From contig NZ_VTFG01000003.1 in assembly GCF_008692035.1 (NCBI RefSeq), positions 186,001-250,000 of the forward strand: 64,000 nt of DNA, in the 5' to 3' direction. This stretch comes from Pseudomonas marginalis (GTDB taxonomy: Bacteria > Pseudomonadota > Gammaproteobacteria > Pseudomonadales > Pseudomonadaceae). Shown here in pieces: positions 9,001-18,985 of this stretch. The position numbers and the translations under genes are program-made. The notes under the pieces were generated by a model. That model had not been told where the DNA came from. It did not search any database and worked only from the letters and a program-made list of their open reading frames with translations. The number at the start of each line of letters is the position of its first letter. Within the stretch, counting starts at the first letter, position 1.

Positions 9001-12000
9001 AAGTACAGATCGGCGACAGCGCCACGGCGCCCGATGTTGGCACCGTGCAACTGGCGGGGGATTTTTTCAACAAGGGCTTCTCGGCCTATGACATCACCGG
9101 CAATGAAGGGCTGCTGGTCACGGACGGTACCCAGGTCGACGTCACGACGCCGGTCTACCGTATTGGCGAGCGGACCTCGGCCGCTCCCACGGGCAGCGAC
9201 CCGGCCACCGCCCTTGAACGCTGGACGCCGGCGCTGTACCAGGAAGACGCCGCCAAAGGCGTACTGACCCAGCGCCGTGGCGCCAGCCTGACCTTGACCG
9301 CCGGCAATCTAAATTCCACGGCGGCTGAACTGGCCACCACAGCCTTGAGCGTGGCGCAGGGCGCGGTGATCACTGTCGACCCAGGCCAGGCCATCAACCT
9401 GCGCAGCGTCGGCCAGTTGACCATGAACGGCCGCCTCAACGCCTGGGGCGGCAGCGTCAGCCTGGGCGGCCTGACGGCGACGGGCTCGGAAGCGGCCAAC
9501 GCCGCCGGCCATAGCCGTTCGATCTGGGTGGGTGAAAACGCGCTGATCGACGTGGCGTCGCGTGCGGTCACGGCGGTGAGCAACCGTGGCAATGTCTACG
9601 GCCAGGTGCGCAATGGTGGCACCATCAGCATCGGCGGCGACATCAACCTGGCCACCGGTATCGCCAAGGCCAGTGACCTGTTTGTGGTGGTGCGCGACGG
9701 CGCGCGCCTGGACGCGTCCGGTGCCCAGGCGATGCTGGATGTTCCCGGCCAGGGCCGCGTGCCGGTGGCCAGCAATGGCGGCAGCATCAGCTTTGCGTCG
9801 AACAACGGCCTGTACTTGGACGGCAGCTTCGTTGCCCGCGCGGGTGGCGCAGGTGCTGCGGGCGGTAGCCTGGCCCTGGCCCTGGAAAGCCCGTATTACC
9901 TCAAGGCCGGCGTCAACGACAGTGTGCTCAAGGTGCGTGAACTGGTGCTCAGCCAGACCCATCAAGCCAGCCCGACTTCCAGCCTCGAGTACGGCCATGG
10001 CCGCCTCGGCGTGGACCAGATCAGCGCCGGCGGCTTTGACAACCTGGCGCTGCTCAGCAACGGCTTGCTGAGTTTCGACGGTGACGTGTCGTTGAACATG
10101 GGCCAGAGCCTGCGCCTGTACGGTGGCAGCTATAACCTCAGTGAAAACGCGGCGGCCAGTTCGCGGGTCAACCTGTCGGCGCCATACCTGCTGTTGGCCG
10201 GCATCCTCGCGCCGGCAGAATCCGGCAAGGAAGCCTATACCCGCGCGGTGCCGGTGTTGCCCAATCCCTCCGCGCTGGCCACCACGGCGCAGTTCAACGC
10301 CAACGCCAACCTGATCGACGTGCGTGGCAATGTGCTGTTCGGCAACAAGAGCTATCTGTTGCGGCCCGACAACAGCCAGGCCAGCCTCGAGCGGCGTGGG
10401 TTTGATGATGTGCAACTGACCAGCCAGGGCGACTTGCGCTTCCTGGCGGGGGCGGGGGCAGATGTGATTGCCCAGGGCATCAGCACGCAATTAGTGACCA
10501 GTGGTGACATGACCCTGCGTGCGGCGCAGTTGTACCCGGCGACTGAAGTCGGCGCCCGGGTACTGGCGGGCTATCTGAATAATGCTGCCAGCAATGACAC
10601 AGGCTTCAATTACGATCCGACACGCACCCTGACCATCGCACGCACCGCCAATAGCAATGCCGCCATGCCTTACTCGGCCTTTGGTCGTCTGCAATTGGGC
10701 GGGCCCACCATCAGGCAGGGCGGGGTGGTGCGTGCGCCACTGGGGCTGATCGAGATTGGCAACCTGGGCTCTACCCACGTGCAACTGCTGCCGGGCAGCC
10801 TCACGTCGGTGAGTGGCAAGGGCCTGGTATTGCCTTACGGCGGTACCGTGGATGGCCAGATCTACAAGTACAACGGCAAGACAGTGACGTTTATCGGCCA
10901 GGGTGGCGGCAACAGTGCGGGCAGCCTGAACGTTGGGGTGATTCTCGGTGGCCAGCAGTTGACGGTGCTGCCGCAGGCGACGGTAGATCTGTCCGGCGGT
11001 GGCGAACTGCTCGGCGCCGGGTTTATTTCCGGGCGCGGGGGCTCTACCGATGCACGTTACAACCCACTGGTTCAGTTCGGTGCGAACGGCGGGTTTGTAC
11101 TGCCGGGTCTGAGCACCAACCCGATCTATGCGATTGTGCCGGGCGTGCAACCGGGCTATGCACCGGTGGCGCCGGAAGGTGGCGCGGTCGATCCGTTGAT
11201 CGGCCAGCAGATCACAATCGGCGCCGGCGTGCCGGGCCTGGCGGCCGGCACCTATACCCTGATGCCCTCCACCTATGCGTTGATGCCCGGGGCTTTCCGG
11301 CTCGAGATCAACGGCCTGGCCGGGATGGGCGCCGACGGTGCGGCCCAGGCGTTGCGTAATGGCTCATGGGCCACGGCAGGGCGCTTGTCCATCGCCAATA
11401 CCGGGATCAGCAACAGTACGGCCAGCCAGGTGATTCTCACGTCGGCCGATATGTTGCGTCGTTACTCCCAATACAACGAAACCGGCTACGCACAGTTCGC
11501 CGTGGCCGACGCCACCAGGCTTGGTGTACCTCGGGCACTGCTGCCGGTGGATGCCAAGACCCTGCAACTGGCCCTGCGGCCAGGCGCAGGTGCGGATGCC
11601 TTTTCGTTCCAGGGGATCGGTCGCTTCGAGGCCGCTGACGGCGGTTACGGCGGTACCGTATCGCTGATAAACGAAGAAAAGGGCAGCCTGGGAAGGGGCA
11701 TCGAAATTGTCGCGGCAGGCAACGCGGCTACCGCCAATTTCAAAGGCATTACGGTGGATGCGGACAGCCTGAATGCAATGGGCGCGGCTCGCCTGTTGAT
11801 CGGTGGAATGACCTATGTCACGTACGGCCAGGGTGGCAACTACATCAACCTCCCCAGCAGCATCATCAGTTCCATCATCCTGCGCGACGGCGCGAAACTG
11901 GCGGCACCGGAGGTATTACTGGTGACCTCCACCGGAAAAATTACGCTCGAACAAGGCGCCTCGATCAACACGATAGGCCAGGGCAAGGCCAGCTACGACG

Positions 12001-15000
12001 CACGTGACGGTTTTATCTACAACCTGAGCAATGTGCTGGCGGTGTCCAACGGTTTGCTCAACGTAATCGCCGCGCCGTCATTGGGCGAAGTCATCAGTGG
12101 GGGCATCCAGTTAGGCGTGTGCAACAGCGCGCCCTGCAGCGGCCAGACAGCCCTGTATTCCGAAGGCAGCATCGTTACCTTGACCGACAGCTCCCTGCAG
12201 ATGGGCGATGAGGTGCGCTATGGCACCCGCCACCTGAACCTGGGCGTGTCCAGCATCAACGTCGGCAGCCCCGAAGCCCTGGCCGCTGCAGCCGCCAACA
12301 ATCGCCTGCCGGTGGGTATGACCCTCAACCAGCAAGTGCTGGAACGCCTGCTGCGCGGCGACACCCAATTCGGCGCCCCGGCCCTGGAAACCCTGCAGCT
12401 GTCGGCGCGTGACAGCTTTAACTTCTACGGCACCACCACCCTGGACACTTATGACGCCGTGACCGGCAAGTCGTTGCTGAGCAACCTGATGCTGTCCGCG
12501 CCGGCGATCTACGGCTCTGGCGGCTTGAACGACGTGGCGACTATCCACACCGCCAACCTGATCTGGCAAGGTGCCGTCGCGCCGCCTGTGGCGGCGGTGA
12601 CCGGCGGTGCCGGCAGCGGCAGCGGGCGCCTGGACATCAATGCCGAGCGTATCGAATTCGGCTATGGGGATTTTGCCCAGCCGAGCACGACCAATACCTT
12701 CGACCGCCTCGCCCTGGGCTTTGCCAACGTCAACCTCAATGCCAGTGAACGCATCACCGCCAACCACAAGGGCAGCCTCTCGGTGTACCAGAGCCAGGGC
12801 GCGTTTGATGCGATCAAGGGCTTTGCCTACAGCGGCGGCAACCTGAATATCCTCACGCCGCTGATGACCGGTGAGGCCGGTTCGGTCAACCGTATTACCG
12901 CCGGTGGCGCGATTGATGTCAGCGCCTCGGCTGGCGCAGTAGGCAAGGTGGACGGCATCGGCGGCGAATGGTCATTGCAAGGCGATAGCCTTCGCCTGGC
13001 CACTGCCGTGGTACTGCCCAGCGGCAAGGTCACCTTGGGCGCGCGGGGCGACGTGGTGTTGACCGATGCCGCTTCGATTGATGTGTCCGGCCGGGCCATT
13101 GCCTTCAATGACTTGACCAAATACAGCGCAGGCGGCGAGGTTTTGCTGGAGAGCCGTGCCGGCAATGTGCAGCAGGCCGCCGCTTCGACCATCAACCTGT
13201 CGGCGCAGCACAACCAGGCGGGCAAGTTGCGCGCGGTGGCGGTGGACGGCGCTGCGGGGATCGTCGACCTGGCAGGCAAGATCATCGCCGGCAGCAGCGG
13301 TGACTACGATGCCGGTGGTACGCGGGTGCCATACCTCGCGGGTGCGGTGGAGATCCAGGCCCAGCGCCTGGGCGGCAGCGGTACGCTCAGCGACCAGTTC
13401 GCAGCGCTCAACCAACGCCTCAACCAAGGCCAGGTCTACGGTGCACGCAGCTTCCAGCTCAAGCAGGGCGACCTGACCATCGGCAATGACGTCAAGGCCA
13501 ACAGCGTCAACGTCTCGATCGACAATGGCAGCCTGCGCGTGACCGGCCTGGTGGATGCCAGCGGCGAGCGCGTGGGCAGCATAAACCTGGCCGCCAAGCA
13601 GGGCCTGAGCCTGGACGGCACGGCGGTGCTCGATGCCCATGGCAGCCAACTTCGGGTGGACAGCTACGGCAAGATCATCGATTCGCCTAACCGCGCCATC
13701 GTGGTCCTCGGCTCTGGCCAGGGCCAGTTGACCCTGGCCGAGGGGGCGCGCATCGACCTGCGTCACGGTACTGCTGCCGCGACCGGCAATGACGGCCGCA
13801 ACCGTGGCACGCTGGAACTCAACGCGCCGCGCGTGGGCGGCAATGACATCGCCATTGATGCCAGTGGGCAGTTGACTATCCAGGGCGCGCGTTCGATTGC
13901 GCTCAATGGCATGAGAACCTACGACGATGCCCCGACCAACACCGATGAAACGCCCAATGGGCGCCCGTACCAAGTGATTGATCAGGACTACCTCACGAAA
14001 GTCGTCGATCCAGCAAATACGAATTTCATCAACGCCGCGCGTGTTAACAGCAACTTGCTGCGCAAGCTCGCCGGCTTGAACAACGCCACGTACGGCGATG
14101 TGTTCCACCTGCGCCCCGGCGTAGAGATCATCAGCAAAACCCCGGATGGCGACCTGGTGGTGCAGGGCGACCTGGACCTCTCCAGCTATCGCTACGCCAG
14201 CCTCAAATCAACGGCCAAGACCGAGTCCGGCAGCCTGACCCTGCGCGCCGGTGGCGACCTGAATATCTATGGCAGCATCAACGACGGCTTTGCCGCGCCA
14301 CCGGCCACCGACGATGACAATGGCTGGGTGCTGCGCGCCGGTATCGACTACACCGGCGGCACCGTGGTGGTACCGGGCAGCGGCGTGACCCTGGAGGTGG
14401 GCACCGTGTTCCCCGCGGGCGCTGCGCTTAATTTCGATGTACTGACCAACCCCCTGTTTCTGCCGCCGGGCACCCGATTGCCCGTCGCGGCTACGCTCAA
14501 ACAACCGTTGGTACTCCCGGCGGGTACTGTGTTGGCGGCGGCTGTTCGGGATGCCTCGGGCAATGTGCTGTTCGCGGCGGGCACGTTGCTGACTCAGAGC
14601 CAGACCCTCGCCATCGGCAGTGTCCTGGATGCCGGCAGCCTGTTGAGCACGTCAGCCAGTGTCGACGGCTTGATCTGGCCCAAGGGTGTGCCATTGGCCA
14701 CCAAGGTGACCCTGGCCGCCAGCCAAGTGCTGCCCCGGGGCGCCCTGTTGCCGTCGGGGACAGACGTGAAGCTGCCGGGCGGCGTGGAGTCGGTGACGTT
14801 GCGTGACGCCGGCCACCCAGGCAAGAACTGGGCAATTGCACCCATGCTGGAGGAGGGTGCGCAGTCGTGGTCGATTCGCCTGGTTGCGGGGGCCGACACC
14901 GAGGCAGCCGACAGTCGCCTGCTGCAACCGCATCCGGTAAGCGGCAATCTGCGCTTGGCGGACAGTCACTATGGGACGTTCGGGAAAGGCGCCCAGGTCT

Positions 15001-18000
15001 GGACCGAGGAGGGCTCCATGGGGTGGTTCGGCGATGACAGCATGGTAGGCCAACCGGTTGATTTCGACGCAATACAATACCCAGGCGTATGTGACGACTT
15101 CCCGGAATACTGCGTTATCAGTGGTGAGGCCTACACGCTGCTGGTGGGCGGCAGTACTCGCTTCAGCGTAATCCGCACCGGCGCCGCAGACCTTGACCTG
15201 CTGGCCGCCGGCAACCTGAGCATGGAGTCGCTGTTCGGCGTATACACGGCAGGCAGCTCGTCCACCGGCACCTCGACCAACGATCCGTATAACCTCAAGC
15301 GAGCCCTGGGCAGCAATGGCAAGGTATTGGCTAACGCCGGGGGCAACGAAAAGCTGGTCAACGCAGACACCGGCAGCCTGTACCGCGCCTGGTACCCGGA
15401 TACGGGCGGCAACTTGCTGCTTAAAGTGGGCGGCAACCTGACGGGCAATATCACCAGCCCGGCGCAGAATGGCGTTGGTCGTCCGGTACCCAGCGACCAG
15501 GGTCAGGATTCAGCCAACGTCGGCAACTGGCTGTGGCGTCAGGGCAATGGGCTCAGTGGGAGCCAGGCGCAAGCTACCGCCTGGTGGATCAATTTTGGTT
15601 CCTACGTCGCCAGCGACCGTTCGGACCAGATGGTCGGGTTCACCGGGTTTGGCACCCTGGGAGGCGGCAACCTGAATGTTGATGTGGGTGGCGATGCAGG
15701 ACTCATCAGCCCTGTCTCGTCAACAGCTCTGAACGTCAGTCGCCGCAGCCAAGGCCTGGTACTGGCAGTCGGCAGCACCGGTCGGGTCGGGGCCGATGGC
15801 AGTGTGCAACTGACGGGGGGCGGTGATCTGAACCTGCGGGTCGGCGGAGCGGTGAACCCCGCCAGCCAGACCTTCGCAGACCACCTCAATGGTGCGCTGG
15901 TGAACCTGCGTGGGCACGTGCAATTGACCGGTGGCGCCCTGGGCAGCCTGACGCTGCGTTATGGCAACCGGTTCACAGACCAGAGCCCCAGCGAAGTGCG
16001 CGCCTACGATCCTTTACGTTCCACTTCGGCCATGGCCTCGGGTGGTTTGAGCCTGTTGCCGGGCGATGCCACTTTCAGCCTGTCCACCCGTGGCGACCTG
16101 GTGTTGCAGGACGTCGCCGACCCTGGGCGCGCGCCGCAGATGAACGGCTTGACCTTCGTCAATAAGGGGGTCAACGGGATCGGACAAAGCTGGTTCAGCT
16201 TGTGGACCGACCGCACAGCAGTGGACCTGTTCTCTGCCGGGGGCAACCTCACGCCGCTGACCCAGACCCTGGAAACCGATATGGCGGCGGTCTATCCCGC
16301 GACATTGCGTGCGGTTGCCGCTAACGGCAGTCTCTATTACGGCAGCGCCTCGACCAGTAATCCTGGCGACGTGCAGCCGCTCAGGGCGTTGGTACTCGCA
16401 CCTTCGTCCAATGGGCAACTGGAATTGCTGGCCGGCGATTCGATCTCCGGCGGCGATCTGACGATCAGCCGCTCCAGTGCGGCACCCAACAGCCTGGCGA
16501 CTATTCTGCGTCCGGCCTTCGCCGGTTTCCTGACGGATCAAAAAACGGCAATAGTGGGCAGTGGCAATCTTTCCAGCGATGGAAACCTTGCCACCTTGAC
16601 GGTTTCCCCGCTGTTTGCCTTTGGCCCCAACACCGCCAGCATGGCCTGGGGTGACGCCCTGGAACCTGCGCGTTTCTATGCGCTGAGCGGGGACCTGCTG
16701 GGCGTCAATAGTGGGCGCGCCCTCACGATCACGGGGGTGGGTGACGCTCGGTTCGGGCAAACCTTTTACGAAGGCGCAGGCCCGGTATGGATGCAAGCCG
16801 GACGCGATATTGTCGGCAGCGGCACGCGCTTGAGCGGTGCCAGCGCAGGTGTCATCGTTACGGGGCAATACACCTTTACCGGCAACCTGTTCGTGCACAA
16901 CAGCCCCACCGATATCTCCATCGCCAGCGCCGGCCGCGACATCCTCTACAGCAGCTTTAACGTTGCCGGCCCCGGTACCCTGGAACTGACGGCGGGGCGC
17001 AACATCCAGATGGAAGACAAAGTCGCGGTGAACAGCCTGGGTGCTGTGGCGGCGGGCGACAGCCGCCCTGGCGCAAGCATCGTCATGCAAGCCGGCATGG
17101 GCGCCAATGGCCCGGATTACCGCCGCTTCGTCGATGCCTACCTGAACCCCGCCAACCTGGCCCAACCGGGTGAATCCCTGCAAGGCGCCAAGGTGGCCAA
17201 GACTTACGAAAACGAGCTGGTTACCTGGCTCACCGAACGCTTCGGCTTTGCCGGCGACAGCGAACAGGCCCGGACCTACTACGCCACACTGCCCGCCGAA
17301 CAACAACGGATCTTCGCCCGCGACGTGTACTTTGCCGAACTCAAGGCCGCCGGCCGTGAGTACAACCAGGACGGCAGTGTGCGCCAGGGCAGCTATGTGC
17401 GTGGTCGTGCTGCGATTGCCCGGTTGTTCCCCGAGACCGACGTGGCCGGCAACCCGATCACCTACAAGGGCGATATCACGATGTTCGGCGGTGCCGGCGT
17501 GCACACCAACTTCGGTGGCTCGATCCAGATGCTCACGCCGGGCGGCCGCCAGACGTTCGGCATCGAAGGTTTCGCACCGCCGTCCACGGCTGGGGTGATC
17601 ACCCAGGGCGCGGGAGATATCCAGCTGTACTCCCTGGGCAGTATCCTGCTTGGCCAGAGCCGCATCATGACCACCTTCGGCGGCTCGATCATGGCCTGGA
17701 CCAGCGAGGGCGACATCAACGCCGGGCGCGGCTCCAAGACCACCGTGGTGTACACGCCGCCCAAGCGTGTCTATGACAACTGGGGCAACGTGAGCCTGTC
17801 GCCATCGGTGCCGAGCACCGGTGCGGGGATCGCCACGCTCAACCCGATCCCGGAAGTGCCGGCGGGGGATATCGACCTGATCGCGCCGCTGGGCACCATC
17901 GATGCGGGCGAGGCGGGGATTCGGGTGTCGGGTAACGTCAACATCGCCGCCCTGCGGGTGGTGAACGCGGCGAACATCCAGACCCAGGGCAAGTCGTCCG

Positions 18001-18308
18001 GGGTGCCGGTGTCGGCCACCGTCAATACCGGCGCCATGAGCTCGGCCAGCGCAGCGGGCGCGGCGGCGTCCCAGGCCGCAGAAGACGCGGCGCGCAGCCA
18101 ACAGGCGGCGGCCAAACAGGGCCGGCCGTCGATCATGACCGTGGAGGTGCTGAGCCTGGGCACCGAGCCGCTGTCGCGTGAACCGGAACCTCGGAAAACC
18201 TCGGGCTACAACCCCGACAGCCCGGTGCAGGTGCTGGGCGCGGGGCCGTTGAGTGAACAGGCGCGGGCGCGGTTGACGGATGAGGAGCGTAAGCAGATCA
18301 GTTTGTAG
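6060..18308 (+). CDS. pdtA: Giant TpsA exoprotein (PdtA-like, filamentous-haemagglutinin family)
   Basis: Secreted surface exoprotein of a two-partner secretion system, 4082 residues. ATG 6060 follows AAGGAAG. The N-terminus is a long signal region with a hydrophobic stretch AQAIALLMVAGNAHA. The TPS domain starts near residue 115 (GLGKGGLQVDNS). It includes TVTIEQTADKAILNWETF and an NRNG variant of the NPNG secretion motif at 214-217. The rest is a repetitive Gly/Asn/Ser-rich beta-helix with many GG-x-[VL]-x-[VL] strands. Odd parts: two lone cysteine pairs (C2021/C2026 and C3011/C3018) and a tract of LPxGT-like repeats at about 2770-2905. The last 280 or so residues (from ITYKGDITMFGGAGVHTNFG) look like the DUF3739-type end of this subfamily. 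Its TpsB partner is encoded at 20161. Gene order matches P. aeruginosa pdtA (from memory). Role: probably adhesin or biofilm/virulence factor. Confidence 0.9.
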   Translation: MVRCKSPVNLKAQETVLRLKPLAQAIALLMVAGNAHAATAFSSSWFADKGATQAATAARISAGQVQGIPSLNQQARVNQQLARSISTLNTSVAAIAAQQAAQAAGRQAAFGQVSTIPDGLGKGGLQVDNSLTQGWTNAKGPVQTQAGGKTTVTIEQTADKAILNWETFNVGRNTSVDFQQQSSWAVLNRVNDPNARPSEIQGQINGAGTVMIVNRNGVVFSGTSQVNVRNLVAAAANITDEQFTQRGIYVDATGTQPTFTDAAGKVEVQRGALIQTHNPATSTDAGGYALLLGSEVENAGTLTTAKGQTTLAAGDSFYIRKGVGTTGNDRSTTRGNEVATSLKAGSSAGKVSNTGLIMASTGDITLTGHQVQQNGVALASTSVDARGTIHLLNSATDTTSSVILGEGSTTAILLDSSGSTALNGQKDNGLIKLDGTPANLITGQFNNLSAVADRTDQSRIEIVSGGTVDFQKGSITLATGGQVAVSATGRSLVRDGAMIDVSGAVGVKVSMESNNIKINVQGNEQRDAPVNRDDGQLINNDVWVDLRELVFVPAGTNGYATDRWYTAGGLLEVGGYLGTQGHSVGEWMAQGGTVTFTGKDVVTQKDAQINLSGGTVDVQAGYIRQTWLKGPDGRLYELSNAPGDILYSGFYKGYEDTSKRWGQTEYYYNPMIAKQRRYESGYTVGRDAGKLVIGTTSAVLEGQVISDVFQGDRQTQAPNINLDGYQQSQKAMAQRAQLVIGGYTPIYNKTTGTLRYALGANADEVLIEGGTQKIADGLDLTTALPADRQGKMVLDSDQLNGYQLGAIKVAAKQQVTVNGALKVADGGDITLFGPRVDINANLTAHGGSLNAGNILSQVDPLKGGAVGDSILNGGGTLNVASGVTLDATGRWNNLLLDPANSSGLAYVNGGKVSLRSTGGVNLAAGSVVDTSSGGTLGLDGKLNGGKGGDVTLASLGTLGLDGEIRGYGVSGGGTLALQARKVQIGDSATAPDVGTVQLAGDFFNKGFSAYDITGNEGLLVTDGTQVDVTTPVYRIGERTSAAPTGSDPATALERWTPALYQEDAAKGVLTQRRGASLTLTAGNLNSTAAELATTALSVAQGAVITVDPGQAINLRSVGQLTMNGRLNAWGGSVSLGGLTATGSEAANAAGHSRSIWVGENALIDVASRAVTAVSNRGNVYGQVRNGGTISIGGDINLATGIAKASDLFVVVRDGARLDASGAQAMLDVPGQGRVPVASNGGSISFASNNGLYLDGSFVARAGGAGAAGGSLALALESPYYLKAGVNDSVLKVRELVLSQTHQASPTSSLEYGHGRLGVDQISAGGFDNLALLSNGLLSFDGDVSLNMGQSLRLYGGSYNLSENAAASSRVNLSAPYLLLAGILAPAESGKEAYTRAVPVLPNPSALATTAQFNANANLIDVRGNVLFGNKSYLLRPDNSQASLERRGFDDVQLTSQGDLRFLAGAGADVIAQGISTQLVTSGDMTLRAAQLYPATEVGARVLAGYLNNAASNDTGFNYDPTRTLTIARTANSNAAMPYSAFGRLQLGGPTIRQGGVVRAPLGLIEIGNLGSTHVQLLPGSLTSVSGKGLVLPYGGTVDGQIYKYNGKTVTFIGQGGGNSAGSLNVGVILGGQQLTVLPQATVDLSGGGELLGAGFISGRGGSTDARYNPLVQFGANGGFVLPGLSTNPIYAIVPGVQPGYAPVAPEGGAVDPLIGQQITIGAGVPGLAAGTYTLMPSTYALMPGAFRLEINGLAGMGADGAAQALRNGSWATAGRLSIANTGISNSTASQVILTSADMLRRYSQYNETGYAQFAVADATRLGVPRALLPVDAKTLQLALRPGAGADAFSFQGIGRFEAADGGYGGTVSLINEEKGSLGRGIEIVAAGNAATANFKGITVDADSLNAMGAARLLIGGMTYVTYGQGGNYINLPSSIISSIILRDGAKLAAPEVLLVTSTGKITLEQGASINTIGQGKASYDARDGFIYNLSNVLAVSNGLLNVIAAPSLGEVISGGIQLGVCNSAPCSGQTALYSEGSIVTLTDSSLQMGDEVRYGTRHLNLGVSSINVGSPEALAAAAANNRLPVGMTLNQQVLERLLRGDTQFGAPALETLQLSARDSFNFYGTTTLDTYDAVTGKSLLSNLMLSAPAIYGSGGLNDVATIHTANLIWQGAVAPPVAAVTGGAGSGSGRLDINAERIEFGYGDFAQPSTTNTFDRLALGFANVNLNASERITANHKGSLSVYQSQGAFDAIKGFAYSGGNLNILTPLMTGEAGSVNRITAGGAIDVSASAGAVGKVDGIGGEWSLQGDSLRLATAVVLPSGKVTLGARGDVVLTDAASIDVSGRAIAFNDLTKYSAGGEVLLESRAGNVQQAAASTINLSAQHNQAGKLRAVAVDGAAGIVDLAGKIIAGSSGDYDAGGTRVPYLAGAVEIQAQRLGGSGTLSDQFAALNQRLNQGQVYGARSFQLKQGDLTIGNDVKANSVNVSIDNGSLRVTGLVDASGERVGSINLAAKQGLSLDGTAVLDAHGSQLRVDSYGKIIDSPNRAIVVLGSGQGQLTLAEGARIDLRHGTAAATGNDGRNRGTLELNAPRVGGNDIAIDASGQLTIQGARSIALNGMRTYDDAPTNTDETPNGRPYQVIDQDYLTKVVDPANTNFINAARVNSNLLRKLAGLNNATYGDVFHLRPGVEIISKTPDGDLVVQGDLDLSSYRYASLKSTAKTESGSLTLRAGGDLNIYGSINDGFAAPPATDDDNGWVLRAGIDYTGGTVVVPGSGVTLEVGTVFPAGAALNFDVLTNPLFLPPGTRLPVAATLKQPLVLPAGTVLAAAVRDASGNVLFAAGTLLTQSQTLAIGSVLDAGSLLSTSASVDGLIWPKGVPLATKVTLAASQVLPRGALLPSGTDVKLPGGVESVTLRDAGHPGKNWAIAPMLEEGAQSWSIRLVAGADTEAADSRLLQPHPVSGNLRLADSHYGTFGKGAQVWTEEGSMGWFGDDSMVGQPVDFDAIQYPGVCDDFPEYCVISGEAYTLLVGGSTRFSVIRTGAADLDLLAAGNLSMESLFGVYTAGSSSTGTSTNDPYNLKRALGSNGKVLANAGGNEKLVNADTGSLYRAWYPDTGGNLLLKVGGNLTGNITSPAQNGVGRPVPSDQGQDSANVGNWLWRQGNGLSGSQAQATAWWINFGSYVASDRSDQMVGFTGFGTLGGGNLNVDVGGDAGLISPVSSTALNVSRRSQGLVLAVGSTGRVGADGSVQLTGGGDLNLRVGGAVNPASQTFADHLNGALVNLRGHVQLTGGALGSLTLRYGNRFTDQSPSEVRAYDPLRSTSAMASGGLSLLPGDATFSLSTRGDLVLQDVADPGRAPQMNGLTFVNKGVNGIGQSWFSLWTDRTAVDLFSAGGNLTPLTQTLETDMAAVYPATLRAVAANGSLYYGSASTSNPGDVQPLRALVLAPSSNGQLELLAGDSISGGDLTISRSSAAPNSLATILRPAFAGFLTDQKTAIVGSGNLSSDGNLATLTVSPLFAFGPNTASMAWGDALEPARFYALSGDLLGVNSGRALTITGVGDARFGQTFYEGAGPVWMQAGRDIVGSGTRLSGASAGVIVTGQYTFTGNLFVHNSPTDISIASAGRDILYSSFNVAGPGTLELTAGRNIQMEDKVAVNSLGAVAAGDSRPGASIVMQAGMGANGPDYRRFVDAYLNPANLAQPGESLQGAKVAKTYENELVTWLTERFGFAGDSEQARTYYATLPAEQQRIFARDVYFAELKAAGREYNQDGSVRQGSYVRGRAAIARLFPETDVAGNPITYKGDITMFGGAGVHTNFGGSIQMLTPGGRQTFGIEGFAPPSTAGVITQGAGDIQLYSLGSILLGQSRIMTTFGGSIMAWTSEGDINAGRGSKTTVVYTPPKRVYDNWGNVSLSPSVPSTGAGIATLNPIPEVPAGDIDLIAPLGTIDAGEAGIRVSGNVNIAALRVVNAANIQTQGKSSGVPVSATVNTGAMSSASAAGAAASQAAEDAARSQQAAAKQGRPSIMTVEVLSLGTEPLSREPEPRKTSGYNPDSPVQVLGAGPLSEQARARLTDEERKQISL

Positions 18309-18339
18309 AACTTCAGAAGGACCTCTCGATGTACCGTTC

Positions 18340-18367
18340 GGGGCGATCAGTGATCGCCCCATTTTTT
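18340..18367 (+). terminator. Rho-independent terminator after tpsA
   Basis: Stem GGGGCGATC / GATCGCCCC with an AGT loop, then ATTTTTTT, 31 bp after the tpsA stop. The stem is strong and the T run is directly adjacent, so transcription of tpsA likely ends here and phdA/tpsB need a separate promoter. Downstream at about 18435-18462 is a degenerate REP arm (GGCGACGATTCGACTTGCCC). Confidence 0.9.
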
Positions 18368-18700
18368 TGCGCAAGCAGAAGGTTGGCGAGCTTCTTATTA
18401 GCCGACCGGTATTGTGGGGGGACTCGGTTAAAACGGTGAGGGCGACGATTCGACTTGCCCTGTGGTGGCTCGGGAGCTGACGACTCTCTAACGGGTGCCC
18501 TGGGAGTGAAATGTGGGAGGGGGCTCCCGATGGCGGCCTCTGGGCCGACCATTTATTGGGGTTGGAGTGAGTACATATCCGTTGCTGCGGTAACGGCCAC
18601 TTAGGGTTCCGCTCTTACAGCGGGTCACTTTTGGAAGGACCCAAAAGTAACCAAAAGGTCCTCGCCCCACCACTCGGTGCCTCGCCTAGGCTCGGCATGC

Positions 18701-18807
18701 CCGAACGCAGGCTTGAATCCGTGGGCCGCCGTCATGGGCCATCCCTGGCCCAGGACGGCTAACCCGGCGTCCTGCCGGGTTACCCACGGATTCAAGCCTG
18801 CGTTCGG
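18701..18807 (-). repeat. Structured three-stem element, left copy
   Basis: A 25-bp perfect outer stem (18701-18725 with 18783-18807) encloses two hairpins with almost no unpaired bases. One is TAACCCGGC / GCCGGGTTA; the other is GCCGTC-GGGCCA / TGGCCC-GACGGC with a 4-nt loop. Written on the minus strand it has the same order of parts as the right copy at 18986-19095. Whether it acts as RNA or as DNA hairpins is unknown. Confidence 0.8.
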
Positions 18808-18985
18808 CCAGCGTGGTTGACGGGGCGCCTAAGATCAAAATCAAAAACAGAGCAACAGCTCGCGATACGACTGGGGGTGTCAGCGCCATCTACACTGCTG
18901 TGTAGCAGCCAACGCTAACCACGATGCGAAGCGAGCCGCTTTTGATCTTGCTTTTGATCTCAGGCGCCCCGTTAAACCACGCTGG

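Noticed and set aside
13040..16110. RGD tripeptides in TpsA (GARGDVV, TRGDLV) as integrin-binding motifs
   Set aside because: Chance occurrence is likely in a 4082-residue Gly/Asp/Arg-containing beta-helix; no supporting context.
16014..18374. 786-codon open frame on the minus strand opposite tpsA
   Set aside because: It is a shadow of the GC-rich, codon-biased tpsA frame. Its translation is Arg/Gly/His-rich with no family motif or ribosome site.
18686..18889. Small open frames within the repeat block
   Set aside because: They run through paired stems, have no ribosome site and no recognisable product; structure explains the sequence better.
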